A program made the translations under genes and the position numbers. This document shows, piece by piece, positions 55,725 through 64,000 of a DNA stretch of 64,000 nucleotides (positions within the stretch are counted from its first letter, which is position 1; every line of letters begins with the position of its first letter). Source of the DNA: Nocardioides massiliensis. GTDB taxonomy: Bacteria; Actinomycetota; Actinomycetes; Propionibacteriales; Nocardioidaceae. The stretch spans positions 1,860,001 through 1,924,000 of the forward strand of contig NZ_JAUSQM010000001.1 in the NCBI RefSeq assembly GCF_030811215.1. Reading direction: 5' to 3'. Below the pieces are notes generated by a model. That model worked only from the letters and a program-made list of their open reading frames with translations, had not been told where the DNA came from and did no database searches.

Positions 55725-56351
55725 TCAGGGCGCGTCGACGCAGGTGACGGTGGCGAGGACCTCCTGCGGCGACCCCGCGTGGTTGGTCACGAAGACCGCC
55801 CATCCGGTGGGGTCACCGGCACCGGACCACCAGACGCCGGTGCCGGCAGCGGGTGCGAAGGTCCGGACCTCGATGTCGGGGTCGGCGTCGTACCCGCCCG
55901 CGAGTGCCACCTTGTCGCTCGGACAGGACACGATCATGTTGCTGTCGTCGTCCGGGGCGATCGACCCCGACGTCATCGTCCTGACCTCCAGGCCGGAGAA
56001 GCCACCCGCCGGTCCGACCGGTCCCGCCGGTCCCGCAGTGTCGGTAGTGGCGATCTGGGCGCGCAGCGCCGGGTGCAGGTGGCGCGGCCGCACGGCGGCG
56101 TCGGCGACCTTGTTGGCGCGGACCGCGCCCTTGGCGATCCGGGCAGGCTTGACCGCGCCCTTCGCCAGGTGCCGGGTCTTCACCGCGCCGGGCTGGATGT
56201 CCTTCGCCGTGACCGTCTGCACGGCGTAGGCGCTCCCGGTGCCCAGCGCCAGGGCCAGTGCCAAGGTGGACGCCACGTCGGCGTACCGGGGCCGACGCAG
56301 CCTGCGGCGCAGACCACCGGCGAGGCGGGAGGGGAGGCAGGAGTCGGACAT
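55725..56351 (-). CDS. Secreted repeat protein with short collagen-like stretch
   Basis: A 208-residue exported protein of unknown function. After a basic N-terminus and membrane segment (ADVASTLALALALGTGSAYAV) come four imperfect repeats around DIQPGAVKTRHLAKGAV, each with GAV and basic residues, then a short collagen-like GPAGPVGPAGG and a beta-rich C-terminal domain with two Cys (VSCPSDKVALAGGYD, VTCVDAP). This architecture is frequent in Nocardioides-like genomes. It may be surface-exposed; the role is not known. Confidence 0.75.
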   Translation of the reverse strand: MSDSCLPSRLAGGLRRRLRRPRYADVASTLALALALGTGSAYAVQTVTAKDIQPGAVKTRHLAKGAVKPARIAKGAVRANKVADAAVRPRHLHPALRAQIATTDTAGPAGPVGPAGGFSGLEVRTMTSGSIAPDDDSNMIVSCPSDKVALAGGYDADPDIEVRTFAPAAGTGVWWSGAGDPTGWAVFVTNHAGSPQEVLATVTCVDAP

Positions 56352-56468
56352 GGATGCTCCTTCGGTGGACAGGGTGTCAGCCGAGGACGCTCGGTCCAGT
56401 CTCCGGAGAGCGGAATGGTGAAAACCTGGCCATGACGCCGACTCGCGGCTGGCCAGGTGCGGGGTCAG

Positions 56469-59057
56469 TCAGCCGTCGGTGCCCCACACCTCGCGGAGCT
56501 CCGCGCGGCTGCTGACTCCGAGCTTGCGGAAGGCGGAGGCGAGCTGGTTGGTGACCGTGTTGACCGAGACACCGTTGAGCTCGGCGATCTCCTTCGAGGT
56601 GTAGCGACGCGCGGCGAGGTCGGCCACCTGCCGCTCGCGCTCGGTGAGGGTCGCCGGGCGCGGCGGGCCCGTGGACCACAGCGCCATGCCCGGCACGTCC
56701 GCGCGCAGCGCGTCGGACGCCGTCTGGTACCGCCGCGACGTCAGATCGGTGCCGCCCGTGCGCTCGGTGCTCCGCGCCATCCACGCCCAGGTGTCGGCAG
56801 CGGTGGTCACGACCCCGAGCTCGCGGGCATCGGCGGCAACGGCGTCGAGCGTCTCGACGTCGGAGGTCGACATCGCGTCAGCGTGCCGGGTGAGCAGGCG
56901 CAGCAGCCCTCCGCCGGCGCGGGAGCGTGCCGTCCGGAGGACGTCCGCCGCCTCGTCGACCTGGTGACCCAGGCGCGCGGCGCAGTGTGCGGTCATTCCG
57001 CCGAAGAACGTGTGCTGGGCGTCGTCGAGCAACCACTGAGCCGTCGTCATGAGCCGCTCGGCGGCGGCAGCCGGTCGTCGGTCCTCCTTGAGCTGCCACG
57101 CCTCCGACCAGCTGGAGAGCATCACCACCTTCGGGTCCGCTGTCGCCGGCTCGGGAATGCTCTCGACCAGCTTGCGGGCCTCCACTGGTCGGTCGGTGGC
57201 TGTCGCCGCGGCGGCGGTCAGAGCGAGCGCGGGGGCGTGCAGGCCGGTGCTGTCGCGCCAGGCCAGGTGGGCAGCCGCCGACCGCCCGAGCTCGTACGCG
57301 CGGACCGCGTCGGCAGACAGCAGCTCGAGGAATCCCAGTGCGTACTCCCAGACACCGAGGTCCTCCGGCGCGTCCTGCTGCGCGGCGGCGATCTGCTGCT
57401 CCAGCCGCGCACGGGTGGCCAGCACGTCACCGGTGTAGGACAGCGCCATGGACGCGGTGAGGTCGATCAGGGTGCTTCCCCCGGGCACCATGGCGACCAG
57501 GTCATCGGGCACGTCGCGGAGCCGGGGCAGGAAGGCCACGGCGTCCTGGAGCGGTCCGGCGATCACTCCGGACACCCCTGCGGTGATCAGGCCGACGACG
57601 CTCTCCGGGCTGGAGACCCCGTCGGGCGCACTGATCGGCCCGCCGCCCATGCCGGCCACCATGCTCCACCGCACGCTGGCGCTTTGGAGGTGGGCGAGGC
57701 ACTCCGGGTCGTCCACCGATCCCTCCGCAGTGCGAAGGACCGCCAGCGCGCCCTCGCCGTCGTGGCGCCGGAGGGCGAGATGTTCGGCATGCGCGAGCGC
57801 GACGGCGGTGCGCTCCGGGTCGCTCCGTGCACAGTCACGAGCTGTGGCGAAGTGCTCGTCGGCGGCGGAGGCCAGCGCATCCTCCTCCATCCCGAGCACG
57901 GACGCGGCCATCCCGGCGATGCGATGTGCGTGCGCGCGCGTGCGGTCCGTCGCGATGACCGCGGTGGCAGCACGCAGGGCGAGCCGTTCGTCGAACGCGC
58001 CGAGTGCGTGCTCGGCCAGGCCGAGCAGCGCATCGACGTCGACCGGCAGGTCGTGGTCGAGGGCGAGCAGCTCGGCCTGTCGCCGGGACCGCGGACGTCC
58101 CGTCGTCGCCTCCTTCCTTAGGATCGCGACGACCTCGCCGACGAACTCGTGCCACAGCGCCGTCGAGCAGCGGGAACGGAGATACTCCGCGTCGAGGGGG
58201 TGCGACAAACCCACCCACCCACCCGGCGACGGCTCGATGACATCGGCGCGGGCGAGCGCGCGTCGTTCGGCGTCACCGATCGCGTGCGCCGGAAGCTCGC
58301 GCGCGATCGCCAGCAGGGTGGCTGCGTCCAAGCTCGCCTGGTCGAGTCCCTCGAATCGTTCGCCGACGAGCTGAGCGAGGCGGGGCGTCGGCACGGGAGT
58401 GCCGCGCAGGTCCCAGCCGTGCTCGGTCTCGACCAGCCGCCCGCGCAGCACGGAGCCGCGGATCACCTCGCGCAGGTGCAGAGGGTTGCCCCTGCCAGCG
58501 GTCAGGACGTCGGTGAGGGTTGTCGGGGTCAGGTCCCCCTGGAGCTCGGCGCGTACCAGCTCTGCGGCCTCGCCGTCGGACAGTGGTGCCAGGGGCCACT
58601 CGGACAGGTCGCCGCTGTCGTAGAGCCGGCGGATCGGACCGGGAGAAGTGGTGAGGTCCTGGGCGCCCAGGATCGCCGGAAGTCGGGTGGTGGCGACGAG
58701 GTGGACGACGACGTGCAATGAAGCCTCGTCGAGACAGTCCACGTCGTCCACGATCAGCACCGTCGACGTGCGCCGTCGGGAGAACGCGTCGATGATCGCG
58801 GCGGGGGAGCTCAACGCGTCCTCGGGCAGGTCGGCGGCGCCGGTGAACGCGCCCAGCGGGATCGTGGCTCCCGCACCGCTCCCGGAGAACATCGGCGCGT
58901 AGCGGCCGGCACGGCCCAGCGCACTGCTGGCGGCTCGCAACAGGTAGGTCTTCCCGCTACCGCGATCACCGGTCAGCAACAGCGCTCGACGTGATTCAAG
59001 ACCGCTCAACAGGAGTTCGGTCCGGTCCGTCGCAGACCGGTCATCAACAGTCGACAC
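56469..59057 (-). CDS. LuxR-family regulator with N-terminal ATPase (LAL type)
   Basis: An 862-residue regulator of the MalT/LAL class. Walker A GDRGSGKT (30-37), Walker B TVLIVDDVDCLD, a long helical middle region (about 350-780, TPR-like), and a C-terminal LuxR helix-turn-helix from about residue 804: LTERERQVADLAARRYTSKE and VSVNTVTNQLASAFRKLG. LAL proteins are large ATP-dependent activators, often of secondary metabolism or sugar use. It is divergent from two lipoprotein genes, the closest possible targets. GTG start. Confidence 0.9.
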   Translation of the reverse strand: MSTVDDRSATDRTELLLSGLESRRALLLTGDRGSGKTYLLRAASSALGRAGRYAPMFSGSGAGATIPLGAFTGAADLPEDALSSPAAIIDAFSRRRTSTVLIVDDVDCLDEASLHVVVHLVATTRLPAILGAQDLTTSPGPIRRLYDSGDLSEWPLAPLSDGEAAELVRAELQGDLTPTTLTDVLTAGRGNPLHLREVIRGSVLRGRLVETEHGWDLRGTPVPTPRLAQLVGERFEGLDQASLDAATLLAIARELPAHAIGDAERRALARADVIEPSPGGWVGLSHPLDAEYLRSRCSTALWHEFVGEVVAILRKEATTGRPRSRRQAELLALDHDLPVDVDALLGLAEHALGAFDERLALRAATAVIATDRTRAHAHRIAGMAASVLGMEEDALASAADEHFATARDCARSDPERTAVALAHAEHLALRRHDGEGALAVLRTAEGSVDDPECLAHLQSASVRWSMVAGMGGGPISAPDGVSSPESVVGLITAGVSGVIAGPLQDAVAFLPRLRDVPDDLVAMVPGGSTLIDLTASMALSYTGDVLATRARLEQQIAAAQQDAPEDLGVWEYALGFLELLSADAVRAYELGRSAAAHLAWRDSTGLHAPALALTAAAATATDRPVEARKLVESIPEPATADPKVVMLSSWSEAWQLKEDRRPAAAAERLMTTAQWLLDDAQHTFFGGMTAHCAARLGHQVDEAADVLRTARSRAGGGLLRLLTRHADAMSTSDVETLDAVAADARELGVVTTAADTWAWMARSTERTGGTDLTSRRYQTASDALRADVPGMALWSTGPPRPATLTERERQVADLAARRYTSKEIAELNGVSVNTVTNQLASAFRKLGVSSRAELREVWGTDG

Positions 59058-59224
59058 GCGTCACTTCCCACCCGTTCGGAGCGCCGGCGGACATCGACCT
59101 CGCACATGGCATACATCTGACTATGGCAGCGCTCGTGGCCGGGACTATAGCGTCGCCGCGCAGTTCTGCGGGTGGTTTCGCCAGGTTTGCGGCGACCCGC
59201 GCAAACCCCTGTCGAGGAGATGTG

Positions 59225-59938
59225 ATGTTCGTACGCCGTATGCCCGCCCGCACCCGCCGCGCCACCGGGATTGCCGGCGTCGTGGCTGTCGCCGCCGTGC
59301 TCGCCGGCTGCGGGGGTGACAGCTCCGCCGACGACGACGCCGTGGGCGCGGCGGCGAACGAGTCAGCGGCCGAGCAGGCGACCGACGGCGACGACGGGAC
59401 CGACAGCGGGACCGATGGCGGGACCGATGGTGGGGCCGGGAGCTCCGACCACCTCGACGACCTCTACGCCGACAGCCTCCACGACGCGGTGACGCCGGCG
59501 GCGGCGGGCACGGCCTACATCGAGATCGGCGGAGAGCGCTTCGAGTTCACCACGGTGGACTGCTCGGTCTATGAGACCCCCGGCGCGGCGTACGTGCGGA
59601 TCACCGCCTACGACGACACCGATGGCGCCGGGCACAAGCTGTACTTCGACCGGACGGTCGGGCCCGACATGGGCTGGAGCTTCGAGGACGAGAAGGTCCA
59701 GCTCGCGCTGATGACGACGCTGCCCGGTGAGAACGAGACCGGTGCGGTCAGCAACTCGATGGCCCAGTCGCAGCGTGACCTGGACTCCGATATCGAGTGG
59801 CTCAGCGGCAGCGCCGACGCCTCGCCGATGATCCGGGCCGTCGGCTCAGAGGTCACCGCCAGCGGCGTCCTCCAGCGCGTGCCCGGAGCACCGGAGCCGC
59901 TGGAGGGCGAGTTCGTCGCTGCCGGCACCTGTTCCTGA
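59225..59938 (+). CDS. Lipoprotein of unknown function (A)
   Basis: A 237-residue lipoprotein. Signal with lipobox VLAGC, then an Asp/Gly/Ser/Ala-rich linker including three GTD repeats, and a folded domain with IEIGGERFEFTTVDCSVYE and a final Cys (AAGTCS), which could pair. ATG 59225 follows GAGGAGATGTG. It resembles its downstream neighbour in plan (signal, acidic linker, a (V/I)xIxG-E(R/Y) strand followed by a single Cys, closing Cys), so they are probably distant paralogues. Divergent from the LAL regulator. Confidence 0.78.
   Translation: MFVRRMPARTRRATGIAGVVAVAAVLAGCGGDSSADDDAVGAAANESAAEQATDGDDGTDSGTDGGTDGGAGSSDHLDDLYADSLHDAVTPAAAGTAYIEIGGERFEFTTVDCSVYETPGAAYVRITAYDDTDGAGHKLYFDRTVGPDMGWSFEDEKVQLALMTTLPGENETGAVSNSMAQSQRDLDSDIEWLSGSADASPMIRAVGSEVTASGVLQRVPGAPEPLEGEFVAAGTCS
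59396..59431 (+). repeat. Three 12-bp tandem units in lipoprotein A
   Basis: GGGACCGACAGC, GGGACCGATGGC and GGGACCGATGGT in tandem encode GTD(S/G)-type repeats in the acidic linker. Copy changes would keep the frame. Confidence 0.8.
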
Positions 59939-59974
59939 TTCCCCTTTTCCGCACTCATCGACCAGGAGAGCCAC

Positions 59975-60541
59975 ATGAGAAGAGTCCGTCCCATCGGCGT
60001 CGCTGTGGCGAGCACGATGCTGCTCCTGCTGACCGCCTGCGGAGGCGATACGGACGACTCCGACGGGGGCGCCGACCAGTCCGCGGAGGAAGCCACCGTC
60101 ACCGAGGACGCTGTTGAGACCGACGCCGCGCCGGAGGAGGCCGTGGAGGAGGCAGAGACGCCACCCGGGGCCAGCGCCGAGCAGGGCATCGTGATCGTCG
60201 ACGGCACGGAGTATTCGATCACCGAGCTGCGCAACTGCGAGCCGCTCGACGACGGGGTCTTCGAGCGCGAGCTGGAGCTGCAGGGTCTCGGTGAGGCAGA
60301 CGGGGAGCGGGTCCAGATCGACGTCTACCTGCAGCAGGCGAACGGGGTCGACCTCCACGAGGTCTCCTGGTCCGGCCCCGAAGGCGTGTTCGGCGGCCCG
60401 GAGAACCCGAACATCACGCTCGACGCCGCCGGCACCAGCGTGCGCGGGGTGGCCACTCTCGTGGACGGCATGACGCAGACAGAGACCGTCCAGGTGGACT
60501 TCGACCTTGCGGTGCCGGCGGAGACGATCGCCTGCCGCTGA
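59975..60541 (+). CDS. Lipoprotein of unknown function (B)
   Basis: A 188-residue lipoprotein with lipobox LLTAC, an acidic linker, and a domain carrying IVIVDGTEYSITELRNCEPL and a closing Cys (ETIACR). The C-terminal half reads like mycobacterial-type lipoprotein antigens binding lipids, but I cannot assign a family. AGGAGAG precedes the ATG (AGGAGAGCCAC). It lies 36 bases after lipoprotein A and is probably in the same transcript. Confidence 0.78.
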   Translation: MRRVRPIGVAVASTMLLLLTACGGDTDDSDGGADQSAEEATVTEDAVETDAAPEEAVEEAETPPGASAEQGIVIVDGTEYSITELRNCEPLDDGVFERELELQGLGEADGERVQIDVYLQQANGVDLHEVSWSGPEGVFGGPENPNITLDAAGTSVRGVATLVDGMTQTETVQVDFDLAVPAETIACR

Positions 60542-60565
60542 CCGGCGTCGGGTCCGGGCGGCCGG

Positions 60566-60922
60566 TCAGAGCCGGCCCAGTGGGGCGACCTCGATGCCGC
60601 TGACCTCGCACACCCAGGTGGGGTCGGGGCCACCGAGGTCGGGGTGGATGTAGAGCGGGTGCGGGTCGAGGTGGTCGCACGCCGTGCACAGCGGCCACTT
60701 GCCGCGACTGGTCAGCAGCGCGTCCTGCAGATCCTGCGCGACCAGCCCGGCGACGTACGGCGCTCCCTCGGTCCACTGCTCGGCCCACCAGCGCCTGATG
60801 GCGACGGCGTCCTCGAGCGCGGACACGGTCTCGGCGTCCGCGGCGCCGGTCGCCTGGAGGTCACGCAGCACCAACGCGCGGGCGTCGGCGAGCACGGGGT
60901 CCGGGGTGTCCATGCCCTCCAT
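60566..60922 (-). CDS. Conserved hypothetical protein with a CxxC and a later Cys
   Basis: A 118-residue cytosolic protein I recognise only as an actinobacterial family. N-terminal helices (DARALVLRDLQATG), RRWWAEQWTEGAPYVAGLVAQDLQDALL, then WPLCTACDHLDPHPLYIHPDLGG and WVCEVSG. The CxxC with later His/Cys may bind zinc. ATG 60922 is used; ATG 60913 is as good. Divergent from cutC by 28 bases. Confidence 0.7.
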   Translation of the reverse strand: MEGMDTPDPVLADARALVLRDLQATGAADAETVSALEDAVAIRRWWAEQWTEGAPYVAGLVAQDLQDALLTSRGKWPLCTACDHLDPHPLYIHPDLGGPDPTWVCEVSGIEVAPLGRL

Positions 60923-60950
60923 GGTGGCGGGTCGGTGCGAACATGGGCCC

Positions 60951-61685
60951 ATGACCTCCGGTTCTGCGACGACTCCGGCGCCGAGCGCGCTGCTCGAGGT
61001 CGCCGTGCTCGGGCCGCGCGACGTCGCCGGCGCGCTCGAGGGCGGTGCCGACCGCCTGGAGCTCGCCGTGCCGACCGACGGTGTCGGGCTGTCCCCGGAG
61101 CCCGCGCTGGTCTCGGCCGTGTGCCGGGAGGCCGAGGTTCCCGTGCGTGTGGTGTTGCGCCTCGACGACAGCTTCACCACGACCGGCGGTGAGTTCGCCA
61201 GGCTGGTCGGTCTCGGAGACACCTACGTGGGCCTCGGCGCAGAAGGCGTCGTCTTCGGGTTCCTCGACCGCGACCTGGAGGTCGACGTCGACACCTGCCT
61301 GGCACTCGCCGAGAAGCTGCAGCACGTCCCGTGGACGTTCTCCGACGCCGTCGACGCGGTGCTCGAGCCGCGGCGGGCCTGGCGCCGGCTGACCGGGTTG
61401 CCCGGCCTCGACGCGGTGAAGTCCGGCGGCTCGCCACAGGGACTGGACGTCGGGTACGACGACCTGCTCGCGCTCGCCGCCGATCCGGACGTCGCGCGCG
61501 TCCTGATGCCGGCCGCGGGTCTGGCTGCCGAGCACGTGCCGTGGTTCGTGCGCGTCGGCGTACGCCAGTTCCACCTTGGCCCGCAGGCGCGACCCGGCGG
61601 GTCGCCCAAGGCGTACGTCGACGCGGCGCTGGTGCGGTCGTGGCGGCTGCTGCTCGACGACGCCGTCGCCGCCACGCAGCGCTGA
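60951..61685 (+). CDS. cutC: CutC-family protein
   Basis: A 244-residue TIM-barrel protein named for copper homeostasis, though direct copper transport by the family is doubtful. Family motifs: LLEVAVLGPRDVAGALEGGADRLEL, VPVRVVLRLDD, VFGFLDRDLEVD, TFSDAVDAVLEP, VKSGGSPQGLDVG and FHLGPQARPGG. The usual FHRAFD/TSGG motifs are changed to TFSDAVD/KSGG, a divergent form often seen in actinobacteria. It is far from the copper cluster at 19637-26430. Confidence 0.85.
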   Translation: MTSGSATTPAPSALLEVAVLGPRDVAGALEGGADRLELAVPTDGVGLSPEPALVSAVCREAEVPVRVVLRLDDSFTTTGGEFARLVGLGDTYVGLGAEGVVFGFLDRDLEVDVDTCLALAEKLQHVPWTFSDAVDAVLEPRRAWRRLTGLPGLDAVKSGGSPQGLDVGYDDLLALAADPDVARVLMPAAGLAAEHVPWFVRVGVRQFHLGPQARPGGSPKAYVDAALVRSWRLLLDDAVAATQR

Positions 61686-61705
61686 CGGCCTGAGGTGAGT
61701 GGCCC

Positions 61706-62851
61706 ATGATCCTCATCGACCCGCCGTCGGTGCCTGCCCGCGGGCGCTGGTGGTCGCACCTGATCAGCGACACCTCGCACGAGGAGCTGCACGCCTTCGC
61801 CGCGCGGCTCGGGATTCCGCGCGTCGCCTTCGACCGCGATCACTACGACCTGCCGGCCGACCACTACGAGGCCGCGCTCGCCGCCGGCGCGGTCGCGGTG
61901 TCACCCAAGGAGCTCGTCGCGCGGCTGGCCCGCTCGGGACTGCGGCGGGCGAAGTACGCCGTACGCCCGCGCCGGCTCGCGCCCGGCGACAACGTACGCG
62001 TCGTGGCCCCGTCGGGTCCGGCGCGACCCGATCGGGTCGCGGCGGGCGTCGAGGTGCTGGAGTCGTGGGGGCTGCGCGTGCAGCTCGCCGAGGGTGTGGG
62101 ACGCAGGGGTCCGATGCGCTACCTCTCGGCCGCGGACGAGCAACGCGCCGCCGACCTGCAGCAGGCGTGGTGCGACCCCGAGGTGTCGGCTGTGTGGGCG
62201 ACGCGGGGAGGCTATGGCGCGCAGCGCCTGCTCGACCTGCTCGACATCCCCGTGATGGCGGCGGCCGAGCCGCGCCTGCTGGTCGGCTACTCCGACGTCA
62301 CCGCGCTGCACCGCGCGGTCGGCACCCGCCTCGGTGTCGCGAGCCTCCACGGACCCGGTGTCGCTGCCCTCGGAGACCTGTCGGAGTCCGCTCGTGCGCG
62401 GCTGCGCAGCGTCGTGCTGGACGGGGGAGCGACGGAGCTCGCGGGACGGTGGCTGGTGCCGGCGCCGGCTGCGGTGGCCGGCCCGTTGGTGGGCGGCAAC
62501 CTCGCGGTCCTGGCCGCGGCGGTGGGCACGCCGGAGGCCGGCTCGGCGCGCGGGGCGGTTGCCCTGCTCGAGGACGTCAACGAGCCGCCCTACAAGATCG
62601 ACCGGCTGCTCACCCAGCTGCTCCGCTCGGGGTGGTTCCGGGGTGTGCGGGCGGTCGTGTGCGGCGGCTTCACCCGGTGCGGGGATCCGGCGGACGTGGA
62701 GTCGGTGCTGCGCGACCGGCTCGTGGATCTCGGCGTTCCGATCGTCGTCGGGCTGCCGATCGGGCATGGTGAGGAGAACGCGCCGGTGCTGCTGGGGGCG
62801 CGCGCCGAGGTGCGGGTCGACGCCACCGTGCGGGTCGTGGGCCTGCGCTGA
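61706..62851 (+). CDS. DUF4031 fused to LD-carboxypeptidase (peptidase S66)
   Basis: A 381-residue fusion. Residues 1-82 are DUF4031 (MILIDPPSVPARGRWWSHLI, AFDRDHYDLPADHYEAA), elsewhere a free protein of about 85 residues with no known role. Residues 90-381 are an S66 LD-carboxypeptidase that trims D-alanine from murein tetrapeptides: nucleophile Ser in LLVGYSDVTAL, ATRGGYGAQRLL, Glu in LLEDVNEPPYKIDR and His in GLPIGHG. One frame with no internal stop or ribosome site. The ATG follows GAGG nine bases upstream. Confidence 0.86.
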   Translation: MILIDPPSVPARGRWWSHLISDTSHEELHAFAARLGIPRVAFDRDHYDLPADHYEAALAAGAVAVSPKELVARLARSGLRRAKYAVRPRRLAPGDNVRVVAPSGPARPDRVAAGVEVLESWGLRVQLAEGVGRRGPMRYLSAADEQRAADLQQAWCDPEVSAVWATRGGYGAQRLLDLLDIPVMAAAEPRLLVGYSDVTALHRAVGTRLGVASLHGPGVAALGDLSESARARLRSVVLDGGATELAGRWLVPAPAAVAGPLVGGNLAVLAAAVGTPEAGSARGAVALLEDVNEPPYKIDRLLTQLLRSGWFRGVRAVVCGGFTRCGDPADVESVLRDRLVDLGVPIVVGLPIGHGEENAPVLLGARAEVRVDATVRVVGLR

Positions 62852-62859
62852 TCCTGCGG

Positions 62860-63918
62860 CTACTCGGCCCGCAGCGGCGAGGCGTCGACGGCGTCCGGAC
62901 CGTGCCCCCGGCGTACGACCTCTGCCCGTGCGCGGTCGATCCCGCCGTGCTCGAGCGCGGCCACGTCGGAGGTGTCCTCCCACACGATGCGGCCGCAGCG
63001 TCGCACCGTGACGTGCAGCGTGGCACCGAGGTGCTCGATGGCCCCGGGGACGTTGCGCCGCGCGGCCGGCAGCGGGACCGGGAGTACGTGGGCGCAGGCG
63101 AGGTCACCGGTGCCCTCGATGTCGACGGCCCACTGGGCGCTGCGTCCGTGGAGGACCCAACGCTCGTCGGTGACGTCGGCGCGCACCGGCGAGACGACGG
63201 GGTCACCGAGCCGGATCAGCCGGCCGTTCGGGAGGAGGACGACGACGGCGGTGACGGTGGTGCGCAGTGGGCCGGCCGTGACCTGGCCGCCGGCGAACGC
63301 GACGCACGCACCGCGATCGCCGAAGCCGTGCGCCTGACCCCACCACCAGGAGTCGGGGAAGCCCTCCTTGCCCCAGTTCTTCTCGCCGTAGACCGACCAA
63401 CCCTCGAGGTCCCAGGTCTCCGAGCCGACGACGGCCTGGCCGTGCGCGGTGCCGCCCAGGAGCCACGGGTGCCAGTACTGATTGAGGCCAGGGATCATCT
63501 GCGCCACGCTCGACCCGCCGACGCTGCGCCGTGACCAGGGCACCGGGGCGCTGATCGTCGCCTCGATCCTGGCGTCGGGACCGAGGTCGACGTCCAGATG
63601 GTCCGCGGTCCCGCGGAACGCATCGCCGGCGTACGCCCCGAGATGGTCGGGGTCGGCCTCGCCGACGGGGTGGGCGACGGTGCGGAGGAAGCCGTGCGGG
63701 TGGGCGGCGACACCGAGGGTCGACCAGTGGCCGTCGGCCGCGCGGTTGACGCCGTTGAGCGCGATCAGCACGCGTCCCGAGGACGGGTCGGTGAAGCGCC
63801 AGAAATACCCCTCCATCGCCACGCCGTGCGCGGGCAGGGGGTCGCCGAAGAACCCGTCGGCGCCGGTGGCGCGGTACGCCGTACGCACGGGTGCGAGCGC
63901 GTCGCGCAGCCTGATCAT
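62860..63918 (-). CDS. Tocopherol-cyclase-like protein
   Basis: A 352-residue protein resembling VTE1-type tocopherol cyclases: MEGYFWRFTDPSSGRVLIAL at the start and the signature YGEKNWGKEGFPDSWWWGQA followed by AFAGG in the middle. The rest is beta-strand rich, fitting a beta-barrel. Tocopherol synthesis is not expected in actinobacteria, so it more likely binds or modifies a lipid or quinone-like molecule. The ATG overlaps the stop of the upstream gene (ATGA), which runs off the window. Confidence 0.78.
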   Translation of the reverse strand: MIRLRDALAPVRTAYRATGADGFFGDPLPAHGVAMEGYFWRFTDPSSGRVLIALNGVNRAADGHWSTLGVAAHPHGFLRTVAHPVGEADPDHLGAYAGDAFRGTADHLDVDLGPDARIEATISAPVPWSRRSVGGSSVAQMIPGLNQYWHPWLLGGTAHGQAVVGSETWDLEGWSVYGEKNWGKEGFPDSWWWGQAHGFGDRGACVAFAGGQVTAGPLRTTVTAVVVLLPNGRLIRLGDPVVSPVRADVTDERWVLHGRSAQWAVDIEGTGDLACAHVLPVPLPAARRNVPGAIEHLGATLHVTVRRCGRIVWEDTSDVAALEHGGIDRARAEVVRRGHGPDAVDASPLRAE

Positions 63919-64000
63919 CGCTGACCCGTCGCAGAGATGTGGATTCCTGCCTCGAACCCGTCGTCGGTGGCGCCGGCGAGTCCTCCCAGCGCGCCGACCA
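63915..64000 (-). CDS. C-terminal end of an unidentified gene
   Basis: 28 codons and a TGA (63915-63917) that overlaps the next start as ATGA. The visible residues end DDGFEAGIHISATGQR. The rest lies beyond the window. Too short to name; kept because of the coupled overlap and coding-like composition. Confidence 0.5.
   Translation of the reverse strand, partial: VGALGGLAGATDDGFEAGIHISATGQR

Noticed and set aside
55960-56050. Collagen-like structural protein
   Set aside because: Only three GPx triplets are present, too few for a triple helix; described as a short collagen-like stretch.

Overview
The window is a continuous stretch of a very GC-rich actinobacterial chromosome, most like Nocardioides or a related Propionibacteriales genus. 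The reasons are mycothiol-dependent formaldehyde oxidation, two groEL genes (one with a His-rich tail, one with a Gly/Met tail), CIRCE operators, many GTG/TTG starts, and many start codons preceded only by a TANNNT -10 box (probable leaderless mRNAs). This genus assignment is an inference. I found no rRNA, tRNA, CRISPR array, insertion sequence or prophage. No gap between genes exceeds about 225 bases.

Layout. 1-11477: cell-wall and tRNA-modification block (glmS end, acpS, nnr, alr, a hydrolase, GNAT-tsaE fusion, tsaB, rimI, tsaD), split by a four-gene ABC exporter plus two-component cassette (5777-9290). 11479-15236: a SigE-type sigma factor with a membrane-anchored propeller-like partner, then the S-(hydroxymethyl)mycothiol dehydrogenase and metallo-hydrolase pair. 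15420-19517: a membrane protein, a THUMP-like methyltransferase and groES-groEL1 behind two CIRCE boxes. 19637-26430: copper-handling cluster (PCu(A)C, DyP peroxidase, DsbA-like protein, CopC, CopD-CtaG, CopD). 26438-34749: pdxY, dtd, a GMC oxidoreductase/aldehyde dehydrogenase operon behind a KstR-like operator, an NTF2-like protein, an MFS protein, a DODA-type dioxygenase with divergent marR, and ung.

34784-35903: a lone AbiEi-HTH/DUF559 (Vsr-like nuclease) gene bracketed by two inverted copies of a 38-39 bp imperfect palindrome. This is the most unusual structure in the window. 35909-46934: PLP decarboxylase and MFS, SGNH lipoprotein and PhaC-like hydrolase, otsA, DUF3263, LytR_C, otsB, ATP-grasp, and groEL2 behind two more CIRCE boxes. 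47150-49046: a secreted anchored protein with a class F sortase beside it and no LPXTG. 49106-64000: alkB behind a perfect SOS box, DUF2786, a second ECF sigma factor, a MacB/FtsX-type ABC system, a LAL-type LuxR regulator with two lipoproteins, cutC, a DUF4031-LD-carboxypeptidase fusion, a tocopherol-cyclase-like protein, and the tail of one more gene.

Many neighbours overlap by 4 bp (ATGA or GTGA), so translational coupling is the rule. Control can be read for several modules: HrcA/CIRCE on both chaperonin loci, LexA on alkB, a MarR palindrome on the -35 box of the dioxygenase, and a KstR-type site on the GMC/ALDH operon. Starts were set from ribosome sites, overlaps and -10 spacing.
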